Source of the DNA: Pseudarthrobacter phenanthrenivorans
Lineage (GTDB): Bacteria; Actinomycetota; Actinomycetes; Actinomycetales; Micrococcaceae
Reading direction: 5' to 3'
Length of the DNA stretch: 64,000 nucleotides
Assembly (NCBI RefSeq): GCF_000813845.1
Contig: NZ_JWTB01000016.1
Span: 26,099-90,098 of the forward strand
Shown here: in pieces, positions 41,209 through 49,747 of the stretch
Layout: the number at the start of each line of letters is the position of its first letter
Numbering within the stretch: the stretch's first letter is position 1
The notes under the pieces: generated by a model
What the model was told of the DNA's origin: nothing
Database searches by the model: none
What the model saw: only the letters and a program-made list of their open reading frames with translations
Program-made: the position numbers and the translations under genes

Positions 41209-41964
41209 ATGGAATACCAAAAGGGCGCCTGCTGGAGCGTCGGGGAACTGGCCGCCGCGACGGGCGTGACGGTCCGGGCGCTGCACCACTACGACAGCAT
41301 CGGCCTGCTGCGGGCAAGCGGACGGACTCCTGCCGGGCACCGGCGGTACACCGAGCAGGACCTGCAGCGCCTCTACAGCATCCGCGCCCTGCGCAGCCTG
41401 GGGGTTCCCCTGGGTGACATCGGGACCGTGCTGGATGGGTCCGGCGGCGGCCCGGGGCCCGTGAAAGACCTGTTGCTCCGGCAGCTTGAGGCCTTGCGGG
41501 TCCAGGCCGGCCGGCTGGAGGAGCTCCAACAGACAATCGGCCGCCTGCTGGAACGCATCGACCATCACGGGGAGGCCGGCCCCACCGATTTCATCACCGT
41601 ACTGGAAAGGATGAGCATGTTTGAGGACTACTTCACAGAGGACCAGCGCCGGGAGCTGGACGAGCGGCGGGCGCAGCTGGGCCCGGATGCCGTGGATGAA
41701 TCACGGACCCAATGGGCGGGCCTGGTTCAGGAGGGCCTGCGCCAGGTCGACGCCGGGGTTCAGGCCACCAGCGCCGAGGCCCGGGAGCTGGTGCGCCGCT
41801 GGGATGAGCTGGGCTCACGGTTCCATGGCAGCGAGGGCACCAAGGCGGCCGCGCGTGCCATGTGGGCGGAGAACAGTGCTGAGCTCAGCAGGGCGCTGCC
41901 CTGGACTGCGCAGCAGATGCAGGCGCTGGTGGCACACCTGGAGCAGGCCCGGGACGCCGGGTGA
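41209..41964 (+). CDS. MerR-family regulator with TipAS-type domain
   Basis: A 251-residue regulator. The MerR HTH spans about 8-75 (WSVGELAAATGVTVRALHHYDSIGLLRASGRTPAGHRRYTEQDLQRLYSIRALRSLGVPL). A coiled-coil dimerisation helix spans about 85-125, and the C-terminal domain has FTEDQRRELDERRAQLG and ALPWTAQQMQALVAHLEQ, as in the TipAS antibiotic-recognition domain. TipA-like proteins bind thiopeptides or other drugs and activate their own promoter, which here has the classical 19-base spacer. The ligand is unknown. Confidence 0.9.
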   Translation: MEYQKGACWSVGELAAATGVTVRALHHYDSIGLLRASGRTPAGHRRYTEQDLQRLYSIRALRSLGVPLGDIGTVLDGSGGGPGPVKDLLLRQLEALRVQAGRLEELQQTIGRLLERIDHHGEAGPTDFITVLERMSMFEDYFTEDQRRELDERRAQLGPDAVDESRTQWAGLVQEGLRQVDAGVQATSAEARELVRRWDELGSRFHGSEGTKAAARAMWAENSAELSRALPWTAQQMQALVAHLEQARDAG

Positions 41965-41979
41965 TCCCGGGCCTGACGT

Positions 41980-42462
41980 TCAGCTGACCAGGATCTGGGT
42001 GGCCGATTCCTTCAGCTTGCCGTTGGCCCACTTCATCTGGCGGATTGTCTGGGGATGGCATTTTTGCGCCAGGCCCAGCAAGTTTTGGTCCTTCATCCCC
42101 TGTGCGGCCTGGGCCAGCAGCTCCCAGTCGGCGGAGACGCCGCAGGCCTTCAGGTAGAGCTCGCGGAGGTCCCGCAGCAGCAGCATCCCGGTTTCCGGAC
42201 GCCGGCCCACCATCTCGCTGCCCTTCTCCCGGAGGGTCTCCATCAGTCCTGCTTCGCTGCGCGGCTCCGGGTCCAGGTCCTGGCCGTAGTTCTTGGCGAT
42301 GTCCGCGATGTCCCGCACGTGCTGCTGCGACCAGCGCGCCAGGTCCCGGGCCAGGTGGTAGATCTCGTGGTCCACCTTGTGCCGCTCGGAGACCACCAGC
42401 AGGTGGTGTGCCAGGTCGTTTTCGGACCGGTGCATTTCCTCGAGTACCAGCCCGAATTTCAT
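41980..42462 (-). CDS. Uncharacterised helical protein coupled to the molybdoenzyme
   Basis: A 160-residue protein, mostly alpha-helical by eye: MKFGLVLEEMHRSENDLAHHLLVVSERHKVDHEIYHLARDLARWSQQHV, later LLLRDLRELYLKACG. Many His/Glu pairs in the first helices could support a four-helix bundle, but I cannot assign a family. Its start overlaps the molybdopterin oxidoreductase stop as ATGA, so the two are made together. It may be a partner or maturation protein of that enzyme; inference only. Confidence 0.75.
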   Translation of the reverse strand: MKFGLVLEEMHRSENDLAHHLLVVSERHKVDHEIYHLARDLARWSQQHVRDIADIAKNYGQDLDPEPRSEAGLMETLREKGSEMVGRRPETGMLLLRDLRELYLKACGVSADWELLAQAAQGMKDQNLLGLAQKCHPQTIRQMKWANGKLKESATQILVS

Positions 42463-44924
42463 CGTGCCCCTCCTGCCGCGTCCATGGATTCATCCGCCAG
42501 GGCGCTCAAAATTCCCTTGGTCCTGGCCCCTTCGGCGAATTCCCCGGCCGGAGCCGACGCCGTGGTGGTGGGCGCCGAAGAGGGCCCGTCGCCACCGGAA
42601 ATGCGGGTAATGCGGGCTGCCGCCGTCTTGAAGATGGGCTGCTTGGACGCCGCATCCCAGTCGGTGATGGTCAGTTCGTTCGCTGCCCGCCCGGCCCCGT
42701 CCGGCTGGTGTCCGCCCTTCGTGTCCCAGTAGCCGTAATGGAAGGGCAGGAAGAGGACGCCGTTCCGGATGCCGCTGATCCGCACCTTGGCACGGACCGA
42801 ACCGCGGGGCGTCTCCACCTCGGCAAGGTCACCTTCGGCGATCCCGTACGCGCCGGCGTCGTCCGCTGACAACTCAACCCAGACGTCAGGCGCGGCCGCC
42901 TGGAGCTCCGGGGCCCGTCCCGTCTTGGTGCGGGTGTGGAACTGGTAGAGCGTACGGCCGGTGATGAGCTGGAGCGGGAAGTCCTGGCTGGGCAGTTCGT
43001 GCGGCGGCATGTATTCGGCGGCCTTGATCACCGCCTTGCCCTCCGGGTTCAGCGCCTTGTATTCCGTGGGCTCCACGGGGGCGCCGGTGATGAGGTCGCG
43101 GCCGTAGGTTTCGCAGTACTCGGGGTGCGCCCAGAACTTCCCGTCCGCGTAGATCCGCTCGGTGCCGTCCGGGTTCTCCTCGTTGCAGGGCCACTGGATG
43201 CCGGAACCGCCGCGCAGCTTGCCGTAGGTGATGCCGGTGTAGTCGCAGGGCCGGCCGCGGGTGCATTCCTTCCAGGCCTCGAAGGCGGACTCGGGATCGT
43301 GCCACTTGATCAGGGGCTGGCCGTCCTTGTCCTTCAGGCCCATGCGGTGGGCGTAGTCGATGAAGATCTCCAGGTCCGCCTTGGCCTCACCGGGCGGGTC
43401 CACGGCCTTCTCGGAGAGGTGGACGGTGCGGTCCGCGTTGGTGAAGGTGCCCGTCTTTTCGCCCCAGGTGGCGGCCGGGAGTACGACGTCGGCCAGTTGG
43501 GCGGTCTCGGACAGGAAGATGTCCTGCACCACCAGGAACAGGCGGTCCTGCGCCAGGATGCTGCGGATGCGTGCCAGTTCCGGCAGTGAGACGGCCGGAT
43601 TGGTGCCGCTGACCCAGAGCATCCGGATGGACCCGTCCTCCACGTACCGCATCATTTGCATGACGTGGGTGGGCGGCGAGTAGTGCGGGATAGACATGGG
43701 GTCAACGTTCCACACACGGGCGAGGTCCTGGATGTGGGCATCGTTGGACCAGTTCCGGAAGGCGGCAAGGTCGCCGTCGGCCCCGCATTCCCTGGTGTTC
43801 TCCGCCGTGGGCTGGCCATTCATCTGCAGGATGCCGCAGCCGGGCTTGCCTAGCATGCCGCGGATGATGTTGATGTTGTTGACCTGGACGGCGGCGGCGG
43901 TGGCCTGGTTGGACTGGTAGAAGCCCTGCAGCACCGTGGACAGCAGCCGCTCGGCGTGGCCGATGATGCCGGCCGCCTCCCGGATCTGTTCGGCCGGGAC
44001 ACCGCAGATTTCCGCCACCAGGGCCGGCGGATAGTTCTTGACCTCTTTTTCGAGTTCTGAATACCCCACCGTGTGCGCCTGGATGTACTCCTGGTCCACC
44101 CAGCCGTTGGTGATGATTTCGTGCAGGATGCCGTTCATGAGGGCCACGTTGGTGCCGGGCCGTGGAGCCAAGTGCACGGTGGCGGCCCTGGCCACGGGGG
44201 TCATGCGCGGGTCCACGCAGATGACCTTCGGCGGGTTGGGCCCGGCCAGCCGGTCCAGCATCCGGGTCCAGAGGACGGTCTGGGTTTCCGCCACGTTGTG
44301 CCCGTACAGGGCGATGACGTCGGCGTGGTCCACGTCGGTGTAGGAGCCGGGCTGCCCGTCGCAGCCAAAGGATTCCTTCAGCGCCTCCCCTGCCGTGGCC
44401 GTGCACAGCCGGGTGTTCCCGTCCACATGGTTTGTGCCGATGCCGCCGTGGGCCACGGTGCCCAGGGTGTAGTACTCCTCGGCGAAGAGCTGGCCGGTGG
44501 TATAGAAGCCCAGGGCGCTGGGGCCCTGCTCCGCCAGCAGCGCCTTGGACTTGTCCACGATGCGCTGCATGGCGGTGTCCCAGTCCGTTTCCACCAGTTT
44601 CCCGCCCTCGCGGATGAGGGGTTTGGTGAGCCGGTCCGGGGAGGCGTTGGCCTGCCAGCCGTACAGGTCTTTCGGTCCCAGCCGGCCGTGGTTCACCCGG
44701 TCCACGGCCCGTCCCCGGACACCGACGATCCTGTTGTCCTTGACGGCGATGTCCATGGCGTCGCCGTTCGAATGCAGGAGCGATGCCGTCTGGACCCACC
44801 GGTCCACGTCCTCCGGGCTTACCCCCTCGGCCAGGTGGGTGTCCACCCTGACGGGCCAGTCACCGCCGCTGCCGTACGGCGTCCGTGTCCCCCAGGGTTC
44901 AGCTATTCGGTCGATCCGGGCCAT
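42459..44924 (-). CDS. Molybdopterin oxidoreductase of the NasA/Fdh group without Fe-S cysteines
   Basis: An 821-residue molybdo-bis-MGD enzyme. The putative Mo ligand is Cys174 in NTRLCTATAG. Other family motifs are HNVAETQTVLWTRML, VICVDPRMTPVARAA, INIIRGMLGKPGCGILQMNGQPTAENTRECGADG, ADVVLPAATWGEKTGTFTNADRTV and the C-terminal cofactor domain. The N-terminal [4Fe-4S] motif CxxCxxxC is replaced, in register, by Ser48-x2-His51-x3-Asp55, and the fourth position is Gly83, so no cluster can bind in the usual way. Nitrate, formate or another substrate cannot be decided. It is coupled to a small helical protein; no diaphorase or electron-transfer subunit is adjacent. Confidence 0.85.
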   Translation of the reverse strand: MARIDRIAEPWGTRTPYGSGGDWPVRVDTHLAEGVSPEDVDRWVQTASLLHSNGDAMDIAVKDNRIVGVRGRAVDRVNHGRLGPKDLYGWQANASPDRLTKPLIREGGKLVETDWDTAMQRIVDKSKALLAEQGPSALGFYTTGQLFAEEYYTLGTVAHGGIGTNHVDGNTRLCTATAGEALKESFGCDGQPGSYTDVDHADVIALYGHNVAETQTVLWTRMLDRLAGPNPPKVICVDPRMTPVARAATVHLAPRPGTNVALMNGILHEIITNGWVDQEYIQAHTVGYSELEKEVKNYPPALVAEICGVPAEQIREAAGIIGHAERLLSTVLQGFYQSNQATAAAVQVNNINIIRGMLGKPGCGILQMNGQPTAENTRECGADGDLAAFRNWSNDAHIQDLARVWNVDPMSIPHYSPPTHVMQMMRYVEDGSIRMLWVSGTNPAVSLPELARIRSILAQDRLFLVVQDIFLSETAQLADVVLPAATWGEKTGTFTNADRTVHLSEKAVDPPGEAKADLEIFIDYAHRMGLKDKDGQPLIKWHDPESAFEAWKECTRGRPCDYTGITYGKLRGGSGIQWPCNEENPDGTERIYADGKFWAHPEYCETYGRDLITGAPVEPTEYKALNPEGKAVIKAAEYMPPHELPSQDFPLQLITGRTLYQFHTRTKTGRAPELQAAAPDVWVELSADDAGAYGIAEGDLAEVETPRGSVRAKVRISGIRNGVLFLPFHYGYWDTKGGHQPDGAGRAANELTITDWDAASKQPIFKTAAARITRISGGDGPSSAPTTTASAPAGEFAEGARTKGILSALADESMDAAGGAR

Positions 44925-45051
44925 CTGTCCATCTCCTCGCAGGAACCGGCGGGCAGCGTCGAAACGGCGCTGTCCCTACCGGATCCATACCCAGAACAGA
45001 GAGGGGGAAACAGGCCCGGTTCCGCCCAGTTGGAGCGCTGGAGGGTGCCGG

Positions 45052-46050
45052 TCAGGCCTGCTTGTCCTGCAGTGGCCGGCGTGCCAGCCACGCGGCCACG
45101 ATGGCACCGGACACGTTGTGCCAGAGCGAGAAGACGGCGGACGGCAGCGCCGCGAGGGGGCTGAAGTGGGCGGTGGCCAGGGTGGCGGCCAGCCCGGAGT
45201 TCTGCATCCCGACTTCAAAGGCAAGGGCACGGCGTGCCTTGTCGTCCAGGCGCCCCAGCTTCCCGGCCAGGTAGCCAAGGCCCAGGCCGAAGCCGTTGTG
45301 CAGCAGGACGGCGAGGAACACGATGGCCCCGGCACCGATGATCTTGCTGGCGCTGCCGGCCACCACGATGGCCACGATCAGGGAAATCACGACGGCGGAG
45401 GCCCACGGCAGCGCGGGCAGCACCTTGGCCACGAGCTTCTTGAGGAACAGCCGGGCAAGCAGGCCGGCGACCACCGGCAGCAGCACGGTCTTGACGATGT
45501 CCAGGACCATGCCGGCGGCGTCGATCTGGAGGTAGGAGCCGGCCAGGAACAGGACCAGCAACGGGGTGACGATCGGGGCGATCAGGGTGGAAACGGACGC
45601 TACCGCCACCGAGAGCGCAACGTCGCCCTTGGCCAGGAACGCCATCACGTTGGAGGCGGTTCCGGACGGGGCGCATCCCACCAGGATGACGCCGACGGCG
45701 AGCTCGGGCTCGAGGTTCAGGGCACCGGCAATCAGCCAGCCGGCGCCGGGCATGATGATGTAGTGGGCAACGATTCCCAGCGCCACCGCCCATGGCCGCT
45801 TGGCCACCGCAGCAAAGTCCGGCGGCGTCAGGGTCAGTCCCATGCAAAACATGATGATGCCCAGCAGGTAGGGCACACTCGGCGCGATGGGCTTGAAGAC
45901 GCCTGGAAGCAGGAAGCCGATAACTCCTGCCACCACCACGAGGATGGGGAACACCGTCACGGCGACGCGGGCGATCCTGCTTTCCGCTTCGAGCGCAGGG
46001 TTGACGGGGGTCCCGTCCGGGGAATTGTGGGGTTTAGTTGCCTCAAGCAT
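45052..46050 (-). CDS. Bile acid:sodium symporter (BASS) family transporter
   Basis: A 332-residue membrane protein with nine to ten helices. Family motifs: FCMGLTLTPPDFAAVAKRPWAVALG, VILVGCAPSGTASNVMAFLAKGDVALSV (the sodium-binding crossover region) and RALAFEVGMQNSGLAATLATAHF. BASS proteins import organic anions such as pyruvate or keto acids with sodium. The start ATG at 46050 has no clear ribosome site, so it may be leaderless or start elsewhere. A small palindrome TCCTATAGGA lies at 46069-46078. Confidence 0.87.
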   Translation of the reverse strand: MLEATKPHNSPDGTPVNPALEAESRIARVAVTVFPILVVVAGVIGFLLPGVFKPIAPSVPYLLGIIMFCMGLTLTPPDFAAVAKRPWAVALGIVAHYIIMPGAGWLIAGALNLEPELAVGVILVGCAPSGTASNVMAFLAKGDVALSVAVASVSTLIAPIVTPLLVLFLAGSYLQIDAAGMVLDIVKTVLLPVVAGLLARLFLKKLVAKVLPALPWASAVVISLIVAIVVAGSASKIIGAGAIVFLAVLLHNGFGLGLGYLAGKLGRLDDKARRALAFEVGMQNSGLAATLATAHFSPLAALPSAVFSLWHNVSGAIVAAWLARRPLQDKQA

Positions 46051-46160
46051 CCAATTATGGTGGCACTGTCCTATAGGATTCCGCCAATTGATGACCGTGA
46101 ACGGTAACAACGGCGGGACCCCCACGGCCCCCGGCAAGGTGGACCGTGGGATGTCCTCCG

Positions 46161-47735
46161 TCAGACCTGCTTGCGGAGCTCCATCTTGCGGATCTTGCCG
46201 CTGGCGGTGCGGGGCATCTCGTCGATCACTACCAGCGACTTGGGGATTTTGTACCGGGCCAGCCGGCCGTCCAGGAAACTGCGCAGCTCATCACCGGTGA
46301 GGGATTCCCCCTCGCGAAGCGTCACGATCGCCTGGGGGACCTCGCCCCATTTCTCGTCGCTGACACCGATGACCGCTGCGCTGCTGACGGCGGGGTGTTC
46401 CGCGATGACGGCTTCCACCTCTGCCGGGTAGATGTTTTCGCCGCCGGAGATGATCATGTCCTTGAGCCGGTCCGAGACGAACAGGAAGCCTTCCGGGTCC
46501 CGGTAGCCCATGTCCCCCGAGCGGAACCAGCGTGAGTCGGCATAGCTGGCGGCGGTGGCCTCCGGCCGGTTCCAGTACTCCTTGATCACGTTGGGCCCGG
46601 AGACCTGGATCTCCCCCACCTCGCCGGGGGCGGTTGCGCCGCCCAGGGGATCGGCGATCCGGACGTCGGTGAAGAAGTGCGGCAGGCCTGCCGAGCCGGC
46701 CTTGTCCCGGGAACGGTCAACGGGCAGCATGGTGGCACCGGGCGCTGATTCGGTCATCCCGTAGCAGCTGGTGAAGCCGATGCCGCGGTCCTCGTACGCA
46801 TCCAGGACGCGCCGGGGAATGGCGGAGCCGCCGCAGGTCAGCTTGTCCAGCGAGCTGAGGTCGGCCGCGGCCCAGCCGGGATGCTCGCACAGCATCTGGA
46901 ACGTGGTGGGCACCCCGTTGAGGGTGGTCACCCTGTGTTCCTGGATGAGCTCCAGGACCCGGGCGGGATCAAACTTGGCCTCCAGGACCACGGTGGCGCC
47001 CTTCAGCAGCATCGGCAGCAGCCCCATGTCCAGCGACGCCACGTGGAACAGCGGCGAGATCATCAGCGCCACATCGTTGCGGTTCACGTCCATGTCCACG
47101 ATGGTGTTGATGCAGTTCCACGTGATGTTCCCGTGCGTCAGGAGGGCCCCCTTGGGCTTGCCGGTGGTTCCCGAGGTGTAGAGGATCATCGCGCCGTCGT
47201 CATGGCCGACTGGCACGTCGATGGGTTCGGCAGCTGCCGCCTGCAGCGCCTCCCCGTACTGCTCCACCGTGACGGACTGTTCGACGGCGGCCGGTGACGT
47301 CACGGCGGAAGGTTCCGTCCCGGCGTCGGCCGCTACGATCAGGCGGTGGCTGACTTCCGTGTCCGCCACCGCGGCGGACGCCAGGGCGCCCAGGGCGTCG
47401 GCGTGGACCAGGAGCCGGGCGCCCGAATCCTGCAGCTGGAACTGCAGCTCAGGCGGGGCGAGGCGGGTGTTGAGCGGCACGAAGATCGCGCCCAGGAGCC
47501 CGCAGGCGAAGAAAGTTTCCACGAAGGAGGGGTGGTTCTCCCCCAGGTAGGCCACCCGGTCCCCCTTGGCCACTCCCCTGTCCCGGAGTGCGTTGGCCAG
47601 GCGGTCGGCCCGCTCGGCCAGTTCCCCGTAGCTGAGGGCGGCGGCGGCTGTGCCGGCTCCGGACAGGAGCGCCGTCTTGGCACCGGATTTTGCGCGCCGG
47701 CGGTGCAGCCAGGAGCCAACTCCGTTGTTGTCCAT
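46161..47735 (-). CDS. Acyl-CoA synthetase (AMP-forming)
   Basis: A 524-residue adenylate-forming ligase. AMP-binding ILYTSGTTGKPKGALLTHGN lies near 193-212, CYGMTESAPG near 330, WFRSGDMGYRDPEGFLFVSDRLKDMIISGGENIYPAEVE near 405-443 and the C-terminal RTASGKIRKMEL. It activates the acid taken up by the MFS carrier encoded just upstream. AGGAG overlaps the MFS stop and lies four bases before the ATG. Last gene of the 46-53 kb island; the chain or ring type of the substrate is unknown. Confidence 0.93.
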   Translation of the reverse strand: MDNNGVGSWLHRRRAKSGAKTALLSGAGTAAAALSYGELAERADRLANALRDRGVAKGDRVAYLGENHPSFVETFFACGLLGAIFVPLNTRLAPPELQFQLQDSGARLLVHADALGALASAAVADTEVSHRLIVAADAGTEPSAVTSPAAVEQSVTVEQYGEALQAAAAEPIDVPVGHDDGAMILYTSGTTGKPKGALLTHGNITWNCINTIVDMDVNRNDVALMISPLFHVASLDMGLLPMLLKGATVVLEAKFDPARVLELIQEHRVTTLNGVPTTFQMLCEHPGWAAADLSSLDKLTCGGSAIPRRVLDAYEDRGIGFTSCYGMTESAPGATMLPVDRSRDKAGSAGLPHFFTDVRIADPLGGATAPGEVGEIQVSGPNVIKEYWNRPEATAASYADSRWFRSGDMGYRDPEGFLFVSDRLKDMIISGGENIYPAEVEAVIAEHPAVSSAAVIGVSDEKWGEVPQAIVTLREGESLTGDELRSFLDGRLARYKIPKSLVVIDEMPRTASGKIRKMELRKQV

Positions 47736-47742
47736 GGTTCTC

Positions 47743-49068
47743 CTAACGGACCGTGGTGAGGTCGTTGTTCTTAGATTCCCGCGTCAGGGCGATGAACACA
47801 ATCGAGACGAGGGCCATGCCGGCAAGGAACACCACCACGGGGAGGATGTTCTGGCCGGAGTCCTTGTAGAGGCCGGCGACGATGCCCGGGGTGAAGCCGG
47901 CACCGATAAGCGTGGCCAGCTGGTAGCCCACGGCGGCGCCGGTGTAGCGGGAGGTGGTGCCGAACTGTTCGGACACGAACGCTGCAAGCGGCCCGTAGAG
48001 GGAGGAGTGCAGGATGAGCGCCACGGTGAAGGCCAGGAAAACCAACCCCACGTTGCCCGAGCCGAGCATGCCGAACATTGGGAAGAGGTAGGCGATGAAC
48101 AGGGCAAGGCCGGCGATCATCACCGGGCGGCGGCCGAAGCGGTCGGAGAGGCGGCCGCCCAGGAGGACGAAGATGATGGAGATGGCGGAAGCCCCCGCAA
48201 AGGCGTAGAGGACGCCCTGCTGCGGGGCGCCCTTGGAGACGGCGTAGGTCACCGAGAAGGTGGGCAGGACCACCTGCAGGCCGAACCCGGCGGCGCCGGC
48301 GAACATGATCATGACCAGGGCCTTGGGCCGGCGCAGCACCTCGAGCAGCGGAATCTTCCGCTGGGCGCCATGCGTGCTTTCCTTGGCCACTGCCTCGGCG
48401 AAGATGGGGCTTTCGGAGACCCGCAGGCGGACGAACATGCCCACGATCAGGAGCACGAAGGACAGCAGGAACGGAATCCGCCAACCCCAGGCAAGGAACG
48501 CGTCCTGCGGCAGCGCCGAGAAGATGCCCATCACCACGGTGCCCAGCACGGCACCGGTGGGGGCGCCGGCGTTGACGAAGGAGGCGGCGAAACCCCTCCG
48601 TTTGGGGTCGGCGTGCTCCAGAGCCATGAGCGCCGCGCCGCCCCATTCCCCGCCGACGGCAATGCCCTGGCAGACCCGCAGCAGCACCAGGATCACGGCG
48701 CCCCAGGGCCCGATGACGCCGGCACCGGGAATCAGGCCAATGAGGGTGGAGGCGATGCCCATCACCGCCATGGAGATGATCAGCATGCCCTTGCGGCCCA
48801 CCTTGTCGCCGAAGTGGCCGAAGATCACCCCGCCCAGCGGCCTGGCCACGTACCCGGCGGCGAAGGTGGCATAGGCTGCGACGACGCCCACCCAGTCGTC
48901 CATGCCGGCGAAGAAGACCTTGGGGAAGGCCACGGCTGCGGCGGTGGCGTACAGCAGGAAGTCGTAGAACTCGATGGTGCTGCCCAGATAGCTGGACAGG
49001 ATGACCGTGCGCGCTTCCTTGCGCTTGGCGGCATTGCCCGCGGGTGCGAGCGTGGTGTGTCCTGACAT
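47743..49068 (-). CDS. MFS transporter, metabolite:H+ symporter (MHS) family
   Basis: A 441-residue carrier with 12 membrane helices. MHS marks are SSYLGSTIEFYDFLLYATAAAVAFPKVFF at the first helix, GYVARPLGGVIFGHFGDKVGRK in loop 2-3, and RVCQGIAVGGEWGGAALMALEHADPKRRGF. The group includes ShiA, PcaT and ProP-like importers of organic acids. AGGAA precedes the ATG. The downstream CoA ligase and surrounding CoA enzymes suggest import of a carboxylate. Confidence 0.93.
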   Translation of the reverse strand: MSGHTTLAPAGNAAKRKEARTVILSSYLGSTIEFYDFLLYATAAAVAFPKVFFAGMDDWVGVVAAYATFAAGYVARPLGGVIFGHFGDKVGRKGMLIISMAVMGIASTLIGLIPGAGVIGPWGAVILVLLRVCQGIAVGGEWGGAALMALEHADPKRRGFAASFVNAGAPTGAVLGTVVMGIFSALPQDAFLAWGWRIPFLLSFVLLIVGMFVRLRVSESPIFAEAVAKESTHGAQRKIPLLEVLRRPKALVMIMFAGAAGFGLQVVLPTFSVTYAVSKGAPQQGVLYAFAGASAISIIFVLLGGRLSDRFGRRPVMIAGLALFIAYLFPMFGMLGSGNVGLVFLAFTVALILHSSLYGPLAAFVSEQFGTTSRYTGAAVGYQLATLIGAGFTPGIVAGLYKDSGQNILPVVVFLAGMALVSIVFIALTRESKNNDLTTVR

Positions 49069-49190
49069 GGCTGTTCCTAAAGACGGAGGAATGGGGTAGG
49101 GAGGGGGACGGGTTTTTGGGGTTGCCTGGGGAGGCGGTGCCCGTTGGGTGCCGCCGAGGCTGTGAAGGGTTGCTGCCGGTGGTGCCGCCT

Positions 49191-49258
49191 ACGTGAAGAA
49201 GCGGCCCACGTGCAGAAGCGGCTTACTTGTAGAAGCGTCCTATTTGTAGAAGCGGGCG
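49191..49258. repeat. Four-copy 17-base tandem repeat at the 3' end of the MaoC gene
   Basis: Units begin at 49191, 49208, 49225 and 49242, with consensus ACTTGTAGAAGCGGCCT. The outermost unit forms the final codons RFYK and stop of the MaoC gene; the next repeats the RFYK-stop sequence downstream. The period is not a multiple of three. Looks like slippage-generated duplication of the gene end. Confidence 0.85.
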
Positions 49259-49695
49259 AGGAATTCGGCGACGACGGCCGGGCGTTCCTGGCCTTCGATC
49301 TCGATGGTGGCGTTGACCTTGATCTGGGCGCCGCCCTTGACCTCGGTCACGTCGGCGATGGTGGCCTGCATGCGGACCTTGGAGCCCACGGTGACCGGTG
49401 AGGTGAAGCGGACCTTGTCCAGGCCGTAGTTGACCTTGGTGGTGACGCCTTCGACGTCGAACAGCTCGCCCCAGAACGGGATGATCAGGGACAGCGTGAG
49501 GAAGCCGTGGGCGATCGGGGCGCCGAACGGGCCGTCCTTGGCGCGCTCGGGGTCGGTGTGGATCCACTGTTGGTCGTCCGTGGCGTCCGCGAACTGGTTG
49601 ATCTGGTCCTGGGTGATCTGGCGGTAGTCGGTGGTGCCGAGGTCCTTGCCGGACAGGGTGAGCAGGGTGTCGAAATCGACCACGAGATTGGGCAT
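49240..49695 (-). CDS. MaoC-family (R)-specific enoyl-CoA hydratase-like dehydratase
   Basis: A 151-residue hot-dog-fold protein. The hydratase-2 motif is FADATDDQQWIHTDPERAKDGPFGAPIAHGFLTLSL, containing the catalytic Asp and His. Length is normal for a single-domain MaoC. It likely hydrates an enoyl-CoA made by the acyl-CoA dehydrogenase encoded upstream, producing an (R)-3-hydroxyacyl-CoA for the SDR enzyme of the same operon. The final RFYK codons are part of a 17-base tandem repeat that continues past the stop. Confidence 0.9.
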   Translation of the reverse strand: MPNLVVDFDTLLTLSGKDLGTTDYRQITQDQINQFADATDDQQWIHTDPERAKDGPFGAPIAHGFLTLSLIIPFWGELFDVEGVTTKVNYGLDKVRFTSPVTVGSKVRMQATIADVTEVKGGAQIKVNATIEIEGQERPAVVAEFLARFYK

Positions 49696-49747
49696 CGTTG
49701 CCTCCTGGGCTGGTGTGTGGGTTTTGAGATTTGGGGATGAAGGGGCT

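Noticed and set aside
46069..46078. TCCTATAGGA as an operator for the BASS gene
   Set aside because: A ten-base palindrome alone is weak evidence, with no neighbouring regulator or second copy.
49191..49258. CRISPR or attachment site
   Set aside because: The units are 17 bases, contiguous and without spacers; no integrase or cas gene is present.
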